Assembly: GCF_011813015.1 (NCBI RefSeq)
Contig: NZ_QHLQ01000010.1
Span: forward strand, 62,001 to 126,000
Direction of reading: 5' to 3'
Length of the DNA stretch: 64,000 nt
Origin: Parasedimentitalea denitrificans
GTDB lineage: Bacteria; Pseudomonadota; Alphaproteobacteria; Rhodobacterales; Rhodobacteraceae
Shown here: in pieces, positions 1 to 9,184 of the stretch
Layout: every line of letters begins with the position of its first letter
How positions within the stretch are numbered: the first letter of the stretch is position 1
The notes under the pieces: generated by a model
What the model was told of the DNA's origin: nothing
Database searches by the model: none
The model's input: only the letters and a program-made list of their open reading frames with translations
Position numbers and translations under genes: made by a program

Positions 1-360
1 GCCGTTTATCTAAATTGGTTCAGCGAATATGACGAAGGCACGCGCGTAAGAGACGCGGTTTTGGCCGCTCTTGACTGGGTCAATGCCAACCAAGTCGAAC
101 ATTGGGTCGCCGACGTCTCAACTTCACCCAACGCCCTTTCAGACGCAGATTATCAATGGGTTAGCGGCGATGAGTTTCGATCCGCGATCCTAGGTTCGCC
201 GCTTCGAAAATTCGTTTTGATTCCGCCGCTTCCAGAAACCGGACAGGATGTCGGCTGGGTCGCCGAATGGGAGGAGAATACGCTCACCAAGTTTGGTGAG
301 CGCGTGAGGGCGAAAGTCTGCAAGGATTTGGACGATGCGACCCTCTTCCTCACCGGCTAA
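1..360 (+). CDS. Unidentified protein, 5' end outside the window
   Basis: The frame is open from base 1 to the TAA at 358-360 and gives 119 residues with no obvious start, so this is probably the C-terminal part of a longer protein. A TTG at 61 is the first candidate start inside the window, but there is no ribosome binding site before it and the reading continues upstream. The product is acidic, rich in Trp and Val, and shows no signal peptide or membrane segment. The rhythm of an alternating helix and strand domain vaguely recalls small STAS/SpoIIAA-like proteins, but I do not recognise a family. It converges on cysE, which ends 10 bases away. Confidence 0.6.
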   Translation, partial: AVYLNWFSEYDEGTRVRDAVLAALDWVNANQVEHWVADVSTSPNALSDADYQWVSGDEFRSAILGSPLRKFVLIPPLPETGQDVGWVAEWEENTLTKFGERVRAKVCKDLDDATLFLTG

Positions 361-369
361 CAGCTGGCT

Positions 370-1194
370 TCAGTCCTCTGGGCTTCTGTTTCCGCAGGGC
401 ACCACCTGATCCATGTTGACCGCAGGCTGATCACAGCCCGCTTCACCCACAATCTTGGCAGGCACGCCAGCCACGGTTGTGCATTCCGGCACCTCTTGCA
501 ACACCACCGATCCGGCGGCAATGCGGCTGCAACGGCCAACCTTGATATTGCCCAGAACCTTGGCACCGGCTCCAATCAGCACGCCATCGGCGATCTTGGG
601 GTGACGGTCTTCCTCTTCTTTGCCAGTCCCACCCAGTGTAACCGAGTGCAGCATAGACACATTGTTGCCCACCACCGCAGTTTCACCAATCACGATGGAA
701 TGGGCATGGTCGATCATGATCCCCTGCCCCAGTTTGGCACCAGGGTGGATATCAATGCCAAAAATCTCGGATGTGCGCATCTGGATGAAATAAGCCAGAT
801 CCTGCTGGCCCTCTTGCCACAGCCAATGGGCAACGCGATACGCCTGAACCGCCTGATAGCCTTTGAAATACAGGATCGGCTGCAACAACCGGTGGCAGGC
901 TGGGTCACGATCATAGATCGCCATCAGGTCGGCACGCGCCGCCTCGACAATCGCTGGCGATTGCTCAAACGCATCATCAACGATTTCGCGCAGCACCATC
1001 ATCGACATTTCATTCGAGCACAGCTTGGCCGCAATGCGATACGACAGCGCTTTCTCGATTGATTTGTGATGCAGAACACAGGCGTGGATCAACCCGCCCA
1101 TCAGCGGCTGCGTGGCCACTGCGTCCTGTGCTTCGCTGGTGATCTGATCCCAGACCGGATCCAGAGCAGTTACGGTGTGCTGTGTTTCAACCAT
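370..1194 (-). CDS. cysE: Serine O-acetyltransferase CysE
   Basis: CysE transfers acetyl from acetyl-CoA to L-serine, giving O-acetylserine, the carbon acceptor for cysteine synthesis in the cytoplasm. The 274-residue product has the two expected parts: an N-terminal helical domain containing the HHKSIEKAL stretch, then a left-handed beta-helix of hexapeptide repeats. The active-site loop segments DIHPGA, DHAHSIVIGETA and LGGTGKE...DRHPKI are all present. The start at 1194 is preferred over an upstream in-frame ATG because an AGGA lies just before it and the family normally begins there. The gene stands alone downstream of the GTA cluster. A second, divergent acetyltransferase of this family lies at 62491. 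Confidence 0.95.
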   Translation of the reverse strand: MVETQHTVTALDPVWDQITSEAQDAVATQPLMGGLIHACVLHHKSIEKALSYRIAAKLCSNEMSMMVLREIVDDAFEQSPAIVEAARADLMAIYDRDPACHRLLQPILYFKGYQAVQAYRVAHWLWQEGQQDLAYFIQMRTSEIFGIDIHPGAKLGQGIMIDHAHSIVIGETAVVGNNVSMLHSVTLGGTGKEEEDRHPKIADGVLIGAGAKVLGNIKVGRCSRIAAGSVVLQEVPECTTVAGVPAKIVGEAGCDQPAVNMDQVVPCGNRSPED

Positions 1195-1311
1195 GGCTTT
1201 GCGTCCTGTTTTGCACCTCAAGTTTCGCATCTATGTGTCTTTTTGCCAAATGCAAAGATTTGATCGATCACATTCTTGAATGGAATAGATTTGCCCGGGC
1301 TTTTGGTTTCC

Positions 1312-1556
1312 CTTTGGGCTTTGCCCAAAGCGACCCACGCCGTGCCTGCGGCACGGCGCAAGGAAAGACTAAAGATTGCTGAGAGGCTCCTGAGGGACAC
1401 ATGTGCCCTCAGGAGCCATATCAAGGGTAAGGCGAGTCGCGACCGCCTCAATGAGCGATGCCCGCGCGATGCGCGGTGGCTTCCGGCCATCATTGACCCA
1501 GCCCCGATTCGCAAGAAATCATCAGAGCGCAACCGCGCTGCACCTTGGTGCAGCGC
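1312..1556. repeat. Cluster of five stem-loops in the cysE-GTA gap
   Basis: The gene-free stretch 1195-1614 holds five inverted repeats in 250 bases: 1312-1330 (8-bp arms, 3-nt loop), 1338-1358 (9-bp arms, 3-nt loop), 1385-1417 (12-bp arms GGCTCCTGAGGG around a 9-nt centre), 1462-1476 (6-bp arms) and 1535-1556 (10-bp arms GCGCTGCACC, 2-nt loop). None has a clear U-tract, so they are not plain terminators. Open frames across the block look like shadows. It may be an array of REP-like elements or a structured transcript. Confidence 0.6.
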
Positions 1557-1614
1557 CACGCCCAACGGGAGCAGGCATCACTTAGATGCCCAGCGACGGG
1601 CGGGAGGTTTTGGC

Positions 1615-1905
1615 TCAGTTGGTGCAGGTGCTGCGCGCCATGAGTGCCCCCAGAACGGTCATCACACAGCCACAGTAGTCGATGTTGTCAAAGGTTGGCT
1701 CGTCCCCCAACGGATACTTCCTTGCTGCGGCCATCAGGGATCCGTTGCCATAGAGGCGATGTAGGCGGCCATGCTGCTGCACATAGGTCCCGGCCAGATC
1801 CGCCTGGTCAAAGATTTGTGCACACATGGCGCGCCGTTCTTCGGGTTTGACCAGCAACAGCGCCCGGGCGACGGATGTCACATCACCGTGTAAGACCGGT
1901 CGCAT
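1615..1905 (-). CDS. Small conserved protein coupled to GTA gp15
   Basis: This 96-residue protein starts at an ATG that overlaps the stop of gp15 (TGATG), so it is translationally coupled to the GTA operon and is its last gene. It is helical and soluble, with a short Cys pair near the C-terminus (YCGC) and the motif YGNGSLMAAA in the middle. Small proteins with this motif are found directly after gp15 in Roseobacter GTA clusters as far as I recall, but no function is established. An in-frame GTG one codon earlier is a possible alternative start. Confidence 0.75.
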   Translation of the reverse strand: MRPVLHGDVTSVARALLLVKPEERRAMCAQIFDQADLAGTYVQQHGRLHRLYGNGSLMAAARKYPLGDEPTFDNIDYCGCVMTVLGALMARSTCTN

Positions 1906-4900
1906 CACGTCAGCACCAAGCGCCCCGGCAGTCCTGCGCCGTATCGGGCTGATATCTGAGCGACTTCGATCTGGTCGCCTGCGATCACCGCATCCGCGAC
2001 TTGCGCTCCGGCTGTATAGGTCCAGGTCGGAGTGCTTACGAAATACTCACTCAGCAGCGTGGTCCCTCTCAGAATCCGGATACGGTAGGCTTCGCTTTCT
2101 TCTCCCAGAGGCACCTCGGCCAGATCCCAGCTATTGCCCTCAATCCGGGTGCGGCGGATCCAGCTGACAGTCAGATCCTCGCCCAGCGCACCGCTTTGGT
2201 TCAGGTGGACGGGGCTATAGGGGCGCAAACCATTGCCATCAAATGCCTCAACCAGATGCACATAAGATGGGTCGTCATAGCTGCGCCGCGCTGGCCCGAT
2301 GCGGTAGTGATGCGTCGTTGCACTGGGGTCAGGTCGGGCTGCACCGCCGAGCCATCCAACAGCACCAGCCATGATCCGGCAGGCCAGACCGCTGGCATCA
2401 AGCCATCACTACCCAATTGCCCCCGCAAGCGGGTTCGTAGCAAATAGCTGTCCGGCCCGATCAGCTCTGCCTCCTGAAACTGCATGAGCTCCCAGTTGCC
2501 GCTGCTGCCATCGCCGATCGCCACCAGATTGGCACCATTCAGTACCGCCTCTGCATCGCGGCTTTGCAGGCTCCCGTATACCAGCGAGATCTGCAGGTCG
2601 TCGCCCATGTCCCAACGCCCTGATGGCGCGGACAATAACGGAGTTTGAGTAACTCCAATGGTCGATCCCGCCGCGATGATCTGATCCAGTGCATAGCTGT
2701 CATCAGAGGCCGAGGCGAACAGGGCCACAGTTCCCGGCCAGGGCTGAGCGGTGACGGCCAGATGTGGCGCATGGGGCACCTCATCCCCGCGCATCAGCGG
2801 CAGATCCATAAACAGGGGCAGCACCGGTACAGGCGCGGAAAAGGCACTGAGGCCCGGTAGTTCCTCGGCAAGTTCTGACGGGGTATAGACCTCGGGCTCG
2901 ATCCGCACCGCCTCGGCCAGTTGCAGTTCGGTCTGTTCCAACTGGTCAATCCGGTACAAGGCACCATCCCCTTTGGAAGCCCCGTCACTATCCGGCAGCC
3001 GCACCACATCACCAGCGCCCAGCGCAATGGCCGATGGTGGTAGGGCAAATTTCACAGTATCCCGCGCCACGCGCGCTTCAGTCAGCCAACGCTCTACCAC
3101 TTGCCGTGCTTCGGTGCGGGTCAGGGCCATGGGCAGGTCGGTCTGGCTCACCGCATGGGTGGCCTGATCCGGCAGCACCGCCTCTTCGCTGACCACGTCG
3201 TGATCCCCCCCGGACAACACAAAGCGCAGCCGTACCCGCCCGACCTGCTCGGCCTCGCTTTCGCGTGTCTGTTCTCTGTCCCCCTCCAGGTCATTACTGA
3301 TTGCCAGCAGTGTGGGGTCCAGATCCACTGCACCCTGACCATTGCGCAATTGGAACAGCAACACGCCGTCCCGTTCGATCGCATCAAAGCCATGCCGCAG
3401 CATCAGGGGTTGCAACGCCGCACGGGCATCGCTCACATCCGTTACCGCATACCCCCGCACCACACCATGTAGCTGCGAGACATCATAGCTATCCCTACCC
3501 AGCCCAGCGCATTCACAGATCTCACTCACAACCGAGGCTAGGGTGCGTTGCCCAACCCTCCCGTTCAGCCAATGCCCACGGGTATAGTTGTCTCCATCAC
3601 TCCACAGATCCAGCGCATTTGGAAACACCGGATAGGCGCGCGTGTCCCAGGCCCAGACATAGGCGTTCGACATATCCAGCATTGGCGCACCATAGACATC
3701 CGACACGGGGTTATTGTCGGCCTGCCTCCAGTGCCCCAGCACTGCACGCAGGTATTGGATCTGGATCAGGTCATCACGCAGCCCGTTCGAACCTCTGGGT
3801 AATTTCGACTCCGAGCTCTTTGGATCGAGAAACTTGTTGGGCTGATTGGTGCCTTTTTCAATAGCCGCACAGCCCAACTCGGTGAACCAGATCGGTTTAC
3901 TCTGCGGCTCCCATGGGGTGGCGATCGCCTGTCTCACTCCGCCAATACGTTCATGGTGATCATTCCCCCACCAATTACGCAGGTCCTTATAGCGCCAGAT
4001 CCAGTGCTCACTATGGGCGGTGTCTTCTATCGGGGAACGGATCTGTGCCGCCTCGGCCTCGGGCGAGTGGTAATACCAGTCATAGCCCTCGCCCCCCTGT
4101 ACGTTGCCGTCCAGATAGGCCGGGTCATAGATACTGGGCACACCTGCTTGGGCGTCCAGATGATCCTCACCCTCGCGCCAGTCAGACAGTGGCATGTAAT
4201 TATCAATGCCAATGAAATCGATATTGTCATCCGCCCATAACGGATCAAGGTGGAACAGCCTGTCGCCTTCAGGGGTATTATAGCCAAAATACTCTGACCA
4301 ATCGGCCGCATAGCTGATCTTGGTCTCTGCCCCCAGCAACGCACGGGCCTGTGCGGCAAGATCAATCAGCGCCTGTACAATGGGAAAGCCACCAGCACCA
4401 CGGATCTGGGTTAACCCACGCAGTTCCGATCCGATACAGAACGCCTCTACCCCACCAGCAGCGGCACATAGCGCTGCATAGTGCAGGATAAACCGCGACA
4501 GTGACCATTCCTCTGGTCCGCTATAGCCTACAGTCCCGTCGCCAATGGTGAAATCTGCGGCTGTCACTGTCCCTATGAAACTAGCGACCTCGGCATCCGC
4601 CAGCGCAGTCCCGTCGGGCGAGCCAACACGTCCCGGAGCCTGCGATAGGGTGATCCGCCCCCTCCACGGTAGATGAGGCTGGTCACTGGCATCGCTCCAC
4701 GGGTTGGGCAGGCCGTTATTCGCCTGCTGGTCCATTAGGATAAACGGATAGAACATCACCCGCCGCCCCTGTCCGCGCATATGTTGAATCGCCTCAACCA
4801 CCGAGGCGTCCGCAGGGGTGCCGCCATAAATCGGCCGGTCATCCTGTTGCGCCACGGGTTGCGCAGTACCGCGTGTCAGGCCTGACACGGTCCAGGGCAT

Positions 4901-5837
4901 ATTCCCTGCCTCGGTATCCGTCTGTTCGACCTTGGGTCGTAGGGTACATTCGCCGCACCGCAGATCATCGCCAAACCAGCACACAATCAACGAAGCCGCA
5001 TCACAAGCGGGCAACTCATTCTTAAGCGCATTCATCGAGGCCAGAAAGTCTGTCTGCCCCGTAGGCGCATGACTGTTGGCCACCCTGCGCCTGTCCTGGT
5101 CCATGGTCGTAGTGCACTGGGGTCGTCGCCAATGCATATTCGCCACTACCCGGAATCAGCGCCACACCACGGATCAACTGGCCCAGATCATCCTGATAGC
5201 TGGCACTGTCGGGTTGTTCCGCACGGATCACTTCAAACGAGAACTGCGGCACCCGATTGCCATAAGGAGCAAGGGGCAGATTCTCGAACACCACATAGGC
5301 AGTGCCGCGATAGGCCGAGACTTGGTCGGCGCCTTCAATGGCAGACATCACCGGATCCGGCTCTTGATCCGGCGTCCCTCGGTGCAAAGAAAAGTTCAGG
5401 TCTGACAGCACCAGCTCTTCGCCATCCGCCCAGATCCGTGGCACAGCCGTTATCTCTCCCTCGCAAAGCGCAATCGCCAAGGACACAGAGTAGCTATAGC
5501 TGGTGGTCTGCGGCTGGGATGGTGCCCCTTTGCCGCCACCGCCACTCACGGTCTTGCTCTCTTGGAACTGCGAGGCCCAGATCACCTGGCCGCCAACCCG
5601 CATCCGGCCATAGACCTGCGGGATCGGGCTGCCTTCGCTGGCGTCCGTCAGACGAAACCGCTCGACCTTGCCGGTTTCCACCGCATCCGAGCCAGCCCCA
5701 AGCAGCCGAGCATCGATCACCCGACCAAGGGTAGCCCCCACAGCACGGCCAATTGCAACCGAGGACAGCCCGGCAAGGGTCCCCCCAACCGATCCACCCA
5801 GTGCAGCGCCTGCTGCTGACAAAAGAATGGTTGCCAT
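1905..5837 (-). pseudogene. GTA gp15 host-specificity/tail tip protein, two frameshifts
   Basis: Gp15 is the very large tail-tip protein of Rhodobacterales GTAs, thought to contact the recipient cell. Here it is spread over three frames: codons from 5837 to about 5085, then 5085 to about 2310, then 2310 to 1905, which together make about 1,310 codons, the usual length. The first piece opens with a Gly/Ala-rich hydrophobic N-terminus. The second carries the glycosidase-like TIM-barrel domain (CWFGDDLRC, IGIDNYMPLSDW, WFTELGCAA). The third holds the C-terminal beta domains. The first break needs +1 and the second -1 reading, so the frame is restored overall. The start overlaps the gp14 stop (TGATG). 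The breaks may be mutations or sequencing errors; neither site looks like a programmed slippery site. Confidence 0.85.
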
Positions 5838-6379
5838 CAGGCTGTCTCCTCAGGAAATTGGAACCGTGCCACGATGCGCCGTTGCCAAGGCGCGCTCAGC
5901 GGGCTTTCGAGCACCCCATGGCCGCTGTAGGCATGGATAAACTTTGAGGCTGTTCTTGCCCGGCCAACTGGCCGGGCAGCGCCTGACCTTCCCCCCGGGA
6001 AGGCGCTTTGCACCTCCCCAAGTTCAAGCGCGACCCTCTGCGTTAACATGCCAACACAAGACTGCACCCCAAGATGCTTGGCCACCGCACCATCCCGCAT
6101 GCGAAACAGGATCACATCACCCACAGCCGCCTGATCCAGCGGTTTTGCCACCAGATGGCGCAGCGCCGCTTGCCATAGCTGTTCCTCGCCCTGCGGTTCG
6201 GACCAATCCATCGAATAAGCAGGCACCTGTTCCGGTTCCGCCCCAACCAACTCACTCCAGATCCCGCGCACCAACCCCAGACAATCACAACCACCGCCTT
6301 TGCACGCCGCCTGATGCACATAGGGCGTGCCAATCCAGCCACGTGCAGCGGCGACAACCCTGTTCCCATGCGCGGTCAT
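5837..6379 (-). CDS. GTA gp14 NlpC/P60 peptidase with inserted repeat
   Basis: This is the tail-associated cell wall peptidase of the GTA, expected to cut recipient peptidoglycan. The 180-residue protein has the NlpC/P60 triad: Cys33 in GGGCDCLGL, His102 in AKHLGV and His149 in FIHAYSGHG. Residues about 115-141 are encoded by a copy of the dispersed palindromic repeat. They separate His102 from His149 by more than the family normally does. The reading frame stays open through the repeat. The ATG at 6379 overlaps the gp13 stop (ATGA). The longer in-frame reading to 6433 lies inside gp13 and is rejected. Confidence 0.88.
   Translation of the reverse strand: MTAHGNRVVAAARGWIGTPYVHQAACKGGGCDCLGLVRGIWSELVGAEPEQVPAYSMDWSEPQGEEQLWQAALRHLVAKPLDQAAVGDVILFRMRDGAVAKHLGVQSCVGMLTQRVALELGEVQSAFPGGRSGAARPVGRARTASKFIHAYSGHGVLESPLSAPWQRRIVARFQFPEETA
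5957..6037. repeat. Dispersed palindromic repeat, copy A (in frame within gp14)
   Basis: This is an 81-base element with a short stem (CCCGGCC...GGCCGGG) followed by a larger imperfect fold with an internal CTTCCCCCCGGGAAG hairpin. It is clearly related to copies at 7919, 9643 and 16876. Read on the gene strand it encodes the residues GEVQSAFPGGRSGAARP inside gp14. With my boundaries the length is 27 whole codons, so the frame is kept. Confidence 0.85.
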
Positions 6380-7263
6380 CGTCGACTGCCACCCGTATTG
6401 ACACCGCTCTGCTTGGGCACCGACATCACCCAATCCTCGCCCGGGATGTCAGGAAACCCCTGATTGTTGATCAAGTTGTTGAACTTCAAGCGACAGGTCT
6501 CCATCCGCTTGTCACAGCCCGCCTGCAAACGCAGCATATCTCCCGGCATGACCTCGGCCCCTATGGGCTGCCACAGCTCTATCACCCGGCTCGCCCCGTC
6601 ATCGCGATCCTGCTTGATCACACCGCGCAACCCTTGGGCGGCCCCTGACAGCACCTCTAGCTGACCACGGGCAAACCAGCCCGGCTCAAACCCCGCCAGA
6701 TCCTGCCAGCGAAATTCCTGCCCTCGCTCCACCTGTTCCACCGGGACCTCTTCTCGGTAACCGGGCGTGTCCAAGGCAAAGCGGCAGGCACTATCGCCCA
6801 GCACCGCAGTACAAGGTTTCTGGTACACCCGCCCCAATGGCCGGTTCAGCGCATCACTCAGCCCCCGCAGTTCCGCATGAAAGGCACCACCGGCGCGACG
6901 CAGCTGGCCAATTGTGCCGCGAAACATCAACCTGCGTACCGAGACATCTGCCCAGTTCACCTGCCAGCAGCGCACCTCGGCCCCATCAAACCGCCCCGCA
7001 TCAATATCCGCCTCGCGTACCGAGGCATCGCTAAGGCCGCCTATCGCCTCGGTATTGTCCACTGATAGCCCAGTGGCCTGTTGCAGTGCCAAGGCAGTCA
7101 AACCGGTGCCGGCCTTAAAGCTGTAGCCGTCAAAAGCCAGTGACTGGTCATGATCGGTGAAGCCAAAAACCACGCCGTCGGTTCGGGTGATCGCCCAAGC
7201 CCGGCACAGTGTGGTTAGCCCGCTTTGCACATGCGCCCGAAACGCCGGTGACAGCGCCGCCAT
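6376..7263 (-). CDS. GTA gp13 tail hub protein (DUF2163/TIGR02218 type)
   Basis: Gp13 is the hub protein of the GTA tail baseplate, between the distal tail protein gp12 and the gp15 spike. The 295-residue length is typical. The N-terminal half carries the conserved VFGFTDHDQSL segment. The C-terminal half holds Cys residues in QKPCTAVLGDSACRF and AGCDKRMETCRLKFNN before a conserved GFPDIPGEDW stretch. Such Cys residues are reported to bind an Fe-S cluster in the Rhodobacter GTA hub, and the spacing here would fit. The start overlaps the gp12 stop (TGATG). Confidence 0.9.
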   Translation of the reverse strand: MAALSPAFRAHVQSGLTTLCRAWAITRTDGVVFGFTDHDQSLAFDGYSFKAGTGLTALALQQATGLSVDNTEAIGGLSDASVREADIDAGRFDGAEVRCWQVNWADVSVRRLMFRGTIGQLRRAGGAFHAELRGLSDALNRPLGRVYQKPCTAVLGDSACRFALDTPGYREEVPVEQVERGQEFRWQDLAGFEPGWFARGQLEVLSGAAQGLRGVIKQDRDDGASRVIELWQPIGAEVMPGDMLRLQAGCDKRMETCRLKFNNLINNQGFPDIPGEDWVMSVPKQSGVNTGGSRR

Positions 7264-7895
7264 CAGACCCGCACCTCGACCACTGGCACATTGGGTACAT
7301 CGCCCGCCTGAAAGCTAGCGACACTGGTTTGAATGCGGTCGGTGTCAAACCGCACCGGCACGTCAAACTCGAACCCCGCAACGATGGTTCTGCCTTCCCC
7401 TGGGGGATGGGAAAACGTCACCTGCCCCAATGCTTCGTCCAGAGTGAAATCCACATCGGCGCGCAGCTCATCCTGATCAATGCCTATGTGCACAGACCCA
7501 ATAACAGGCTTGGAAATCGGCCGTTGATAGCTGAAACTGCCGGACCGATAGGTTTTGCACAGTTGAAACGTCATCGTGCTGCCATCACCGGTTCCAACCA
7601 CCTGATCGTCGAATGCGACATCAGCGGTGGCACGGGCGGATTTGAAGTCGGACCAGTCTTTCCAGCGAAACCCATGCATCTGACCGCGCCGGGCCTCGAA
7701 AAAGGCGATCAGCACTTCGATGTCATCCAGCGACCGCAGGCCGAGCCCGGCATCATAGCGTCGGCGCGAATGCGCCCAGGGCGTGTTGCGCTCTTCAAAC
7801 CCATTGGCCAGCGTCACCACATCAGTGCGCCGTTCTGGCCCACCGATAGAGCCAAAACTGAGACTGGCGGGAAATCTTACCTCGTGGAAGTTCAT
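7263..7895 (-). CDS. GTA gp12 distal tail protein (DUF2460/TIGR02217)
   Basis: This 210-residue protein forms the distal end of the GTA tail tube. It starts with the family signature MNFHEVRFP and contains FSSIGGPERRTDVV-like and RRGQMHGFRWKDW segments that are hallmarks of the family. The frame can be extended upstream to 7973, but those extra 26 codons are the palindromic repeat copy B read through, so I place the start at 7895 although its ribosome binding site is weak. It is coupled to gp13 downstream. Confidence 0.9.
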   Translation of the reverse strand: MNFHEVRFPASLSFGSIGGPERRTDVVTLANGFEERNTPWAHSRRRYDAGLGLRSLDDIEVLIAFFEARRGQMHGFRWKDWSDFKSARATADVAFDDQVVGTGDGSTMTFQLCKTYRSGSFSYQRPISKPVIGSVHIGIDQDELRADVDFTLDEALGQVTFSHPPGEGRTIVAGFEFDVPVRFDTDRIQTSVASFQAGDVPNVPVVEVRV

Positions 7896-7918
7896 GATTG
7901 CGGTCTCATGTTTCCCTT

Positions 7919-7997
7919 TGACCCGGCAACGCCGGGTCGCGCCTGACCTTCCCCACGGGAAGGCGCTTTGCACCTCCCCAAGGTCAGACGCGACCCT
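7919..7997. repeat. Dispersed palindromic repeat, copy B (gp11-gp12 gap)
   Basis: A 79-base copy in the same orientation as copy A: stem ACCCGGC...GCCGGGT, then GCGCCTGACCTT pairing with AAGGTCAGACGC around an inner CTTCCCCACGGGAAG hairpin. It fills the gap between the gp11 stop and the gp12 start, and so could affect translation of gp12. On the gene strand it reads QSAFPWGRSGATRR, continuous in frame with gp12. Confidence 0.85.
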
Positions 7998-8011
7998 GTG
8001 TATTCAATAAC

Positions 8012-8671
8012 TTAACGGTTTCTATTCCCACGCCCCAAGGCCCGGCTCATCTGTGCCGCGATCTGCCCCTGACTGCGCGCAAAACTGTGCACGTCCGGAG
8101 TGGTGACATTCATCACCACTTTGACCCCAGCCCCACCGCCACTGCGCACACCCAGCGATCCATCCGGACTACGCGCTAGCGGTAGGATCGCCTCGGGACC
8201 GGCCTCGCCCATCAGGCCAGTGCCACCTCGAATCGGGAAACTGGTAGCACCGCTAACCACACCACCACGGGCAAAGGGCATCACCCGCCCCTGGGAAAAC
8301 GCAGCACCATCCCCAAAGGGCAGCAAACCACTGACCAGCTGCGTCACCCCATCTGCCAGCACGCCGCCCACATGGTTGGTCACTGGCTTGATTGCAGCGT
8401 TATAGGTGGTCTGGATCATTGTGCGCGCCACAGTTTCCAGCGCATCGGACAGTTTCATACCGTCAAAGACCACCCCATCAAAGGCCCGCCGCAGCCCCTT
8501 GGACATACCACGTTCCAATGTCGCCGCATCTTGCCCGGTGGCCGCAAAGGCCTCACGCACCCGGCGCAACTCGGTGTCAAAGGTCGCCGCCATGCCGGCT
8601 GCATTGCTTAGCGCCTCGCCCAGACCTTCGCTTTGCAGCTCAAGATCTCCAATTGCCTCGTGATCACTCAT
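8012..8671 (-). CDS. GTA gp11 tail tape measure protein
   Basis: This protein of 219 residues is the short tape measure that sets GTA tail length. The N-terminal half is helical. The middle is hydrophobic (about residues 90-125). The C-terminal region has the GLMGEAGPEAILPLAR motif found at the end of many tape measure proteins. The ATG at 8671 overlaps the end of gp10.1 by eight bases. An in-frame GTG directly before it is an alternative start. Confidence 0.88.
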   Translation of the reverse strand: MSDHEAIGDLELQSEGLGEALSNAAGMAATFDTELRRVREAFAATGQDAATLERGMSKGLRRAFDGVVFDGMKLSDALETVARTMIQTTYNAAIKPVTNHVGGVLADGVTQLVSGLLPFGDGAAFSQGRVMPFARGGVVSGATSFPIRGGTGLMGEAGPEAILPLARSPDGSLGVRSGGGAGVKVVMNVTTPDVHSFARSQGQIAAQMSRALGRGNRNR

Positions 8672-8864
8672 CACTGTCTCCTGTCTTGTCGGGATAGGCC
8701 TGCATCAGGGCATCCAGCCCGGCGCGCCCCATCGCAGACTGGCCAGCGTCGTGCCCTAGCATCAAACGCAGCTCTGCCGGGGTCAGTTGCCAGAAATCGT
8801 GCGGTGACAACCGCAGGCCCAACATCCCGGCTCGCATCATTGCAGGCCAATCCAACTGGCTCAT
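8664..8864 (-). CDS. GTA gp10.1 tail assembly chaperone-like protein
   Basis: This 66-residue protein has the pattern of the small phage tail assembly chaperones that follow gp10 in GTA clusters. A conserved DFWQLTPAELRLML segment sits in the middle and the tail is acidic. The ATG overlaps the gp10 stop (ATGA) and the end overlaps gp11, so all three are probably translated as a coupled set. In phages the two chaperone proteins coat the tape measure before tail tube polymerisation. Confidence 0.8.
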   Translation of the reverse strand: MSQLDWPAMMRAGMLGLRLSPHDFWQLTPAELRLMLGHDAGQSAMGRAGLDALMQAYPDKTGDSDE

Positions 8865-9181
8865 GGCTGTTCCGGGACCATAAAGGCCCGCGCCAGCAGT
8901 TCCGCCGCTGCCCGCGCCGCCGCCATCGGCCCGCCATCGATCTCGGCCCTTGCCAATTCATCAGGCGACATCGAATTGCCACCGCCCTGCAAGCCGACCC
9001 CGATCAGCGCCATGATGTCTGCAGCCGAAAACCCACCGTTTTCAAACCGTTGCACCAGATCAACCAGCGAACCCGCGGAAAGGGCCTGTTCCAATTCAAC
9101 CAAGGCGCCCAGGGTCAGTTTCATAACCCGTGGGTTACCATCAATCACCAGCGTGACCTCTCCTGTCCAGGGATTGGCCAT
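8861..9181 (-). CDS. GTA gp10 tail assembly chaperone (GTA_TIM family)
   Basis: A protein of 106 residues beginning MANPWTGEVTLVIDG, matching the GTA family that precedes the tape measure genes. The segment LTLGALVELEQAL is the conserved core. It is predicted to be cytoplasmic and used only during tail assembly. It starts three bases after the gp9 stop and overlaps gp10.1, the normal compact GTA arrangement. Confidence 0.87.
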   Translation of the reverse strand: MANPWTGEVTLVIDGNPRVMKLTLGALVELEQALSAGSLVDLVQRFENGGFSAADIMALIGVGLQGGGNSMSPDELARAEIDGGPMAAARAAAELLARAFMVPEQP

Positions 9182-9184
9182 GTG

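Noticed and set aside
496-1062. 188-codon plus-strand frame opposite cysE
   Set aside because: It is the complement of a clear CysE coding sequence and its product is His/Arg-rich without any family features.
1276-1764. 162-codon plus-strand frame across the hairpin block
   Set aside because: It spans palindromes and the reverse of the GTA-adjacent gene, and its composition is that of a non-coding frame in GC-rich DNA.
7263-7973. Longer gp12 protein starting inside the repeat
   Set aside because: The additional 26 residues are repeat copy B read through; the family begins at MNFHEVRFP.
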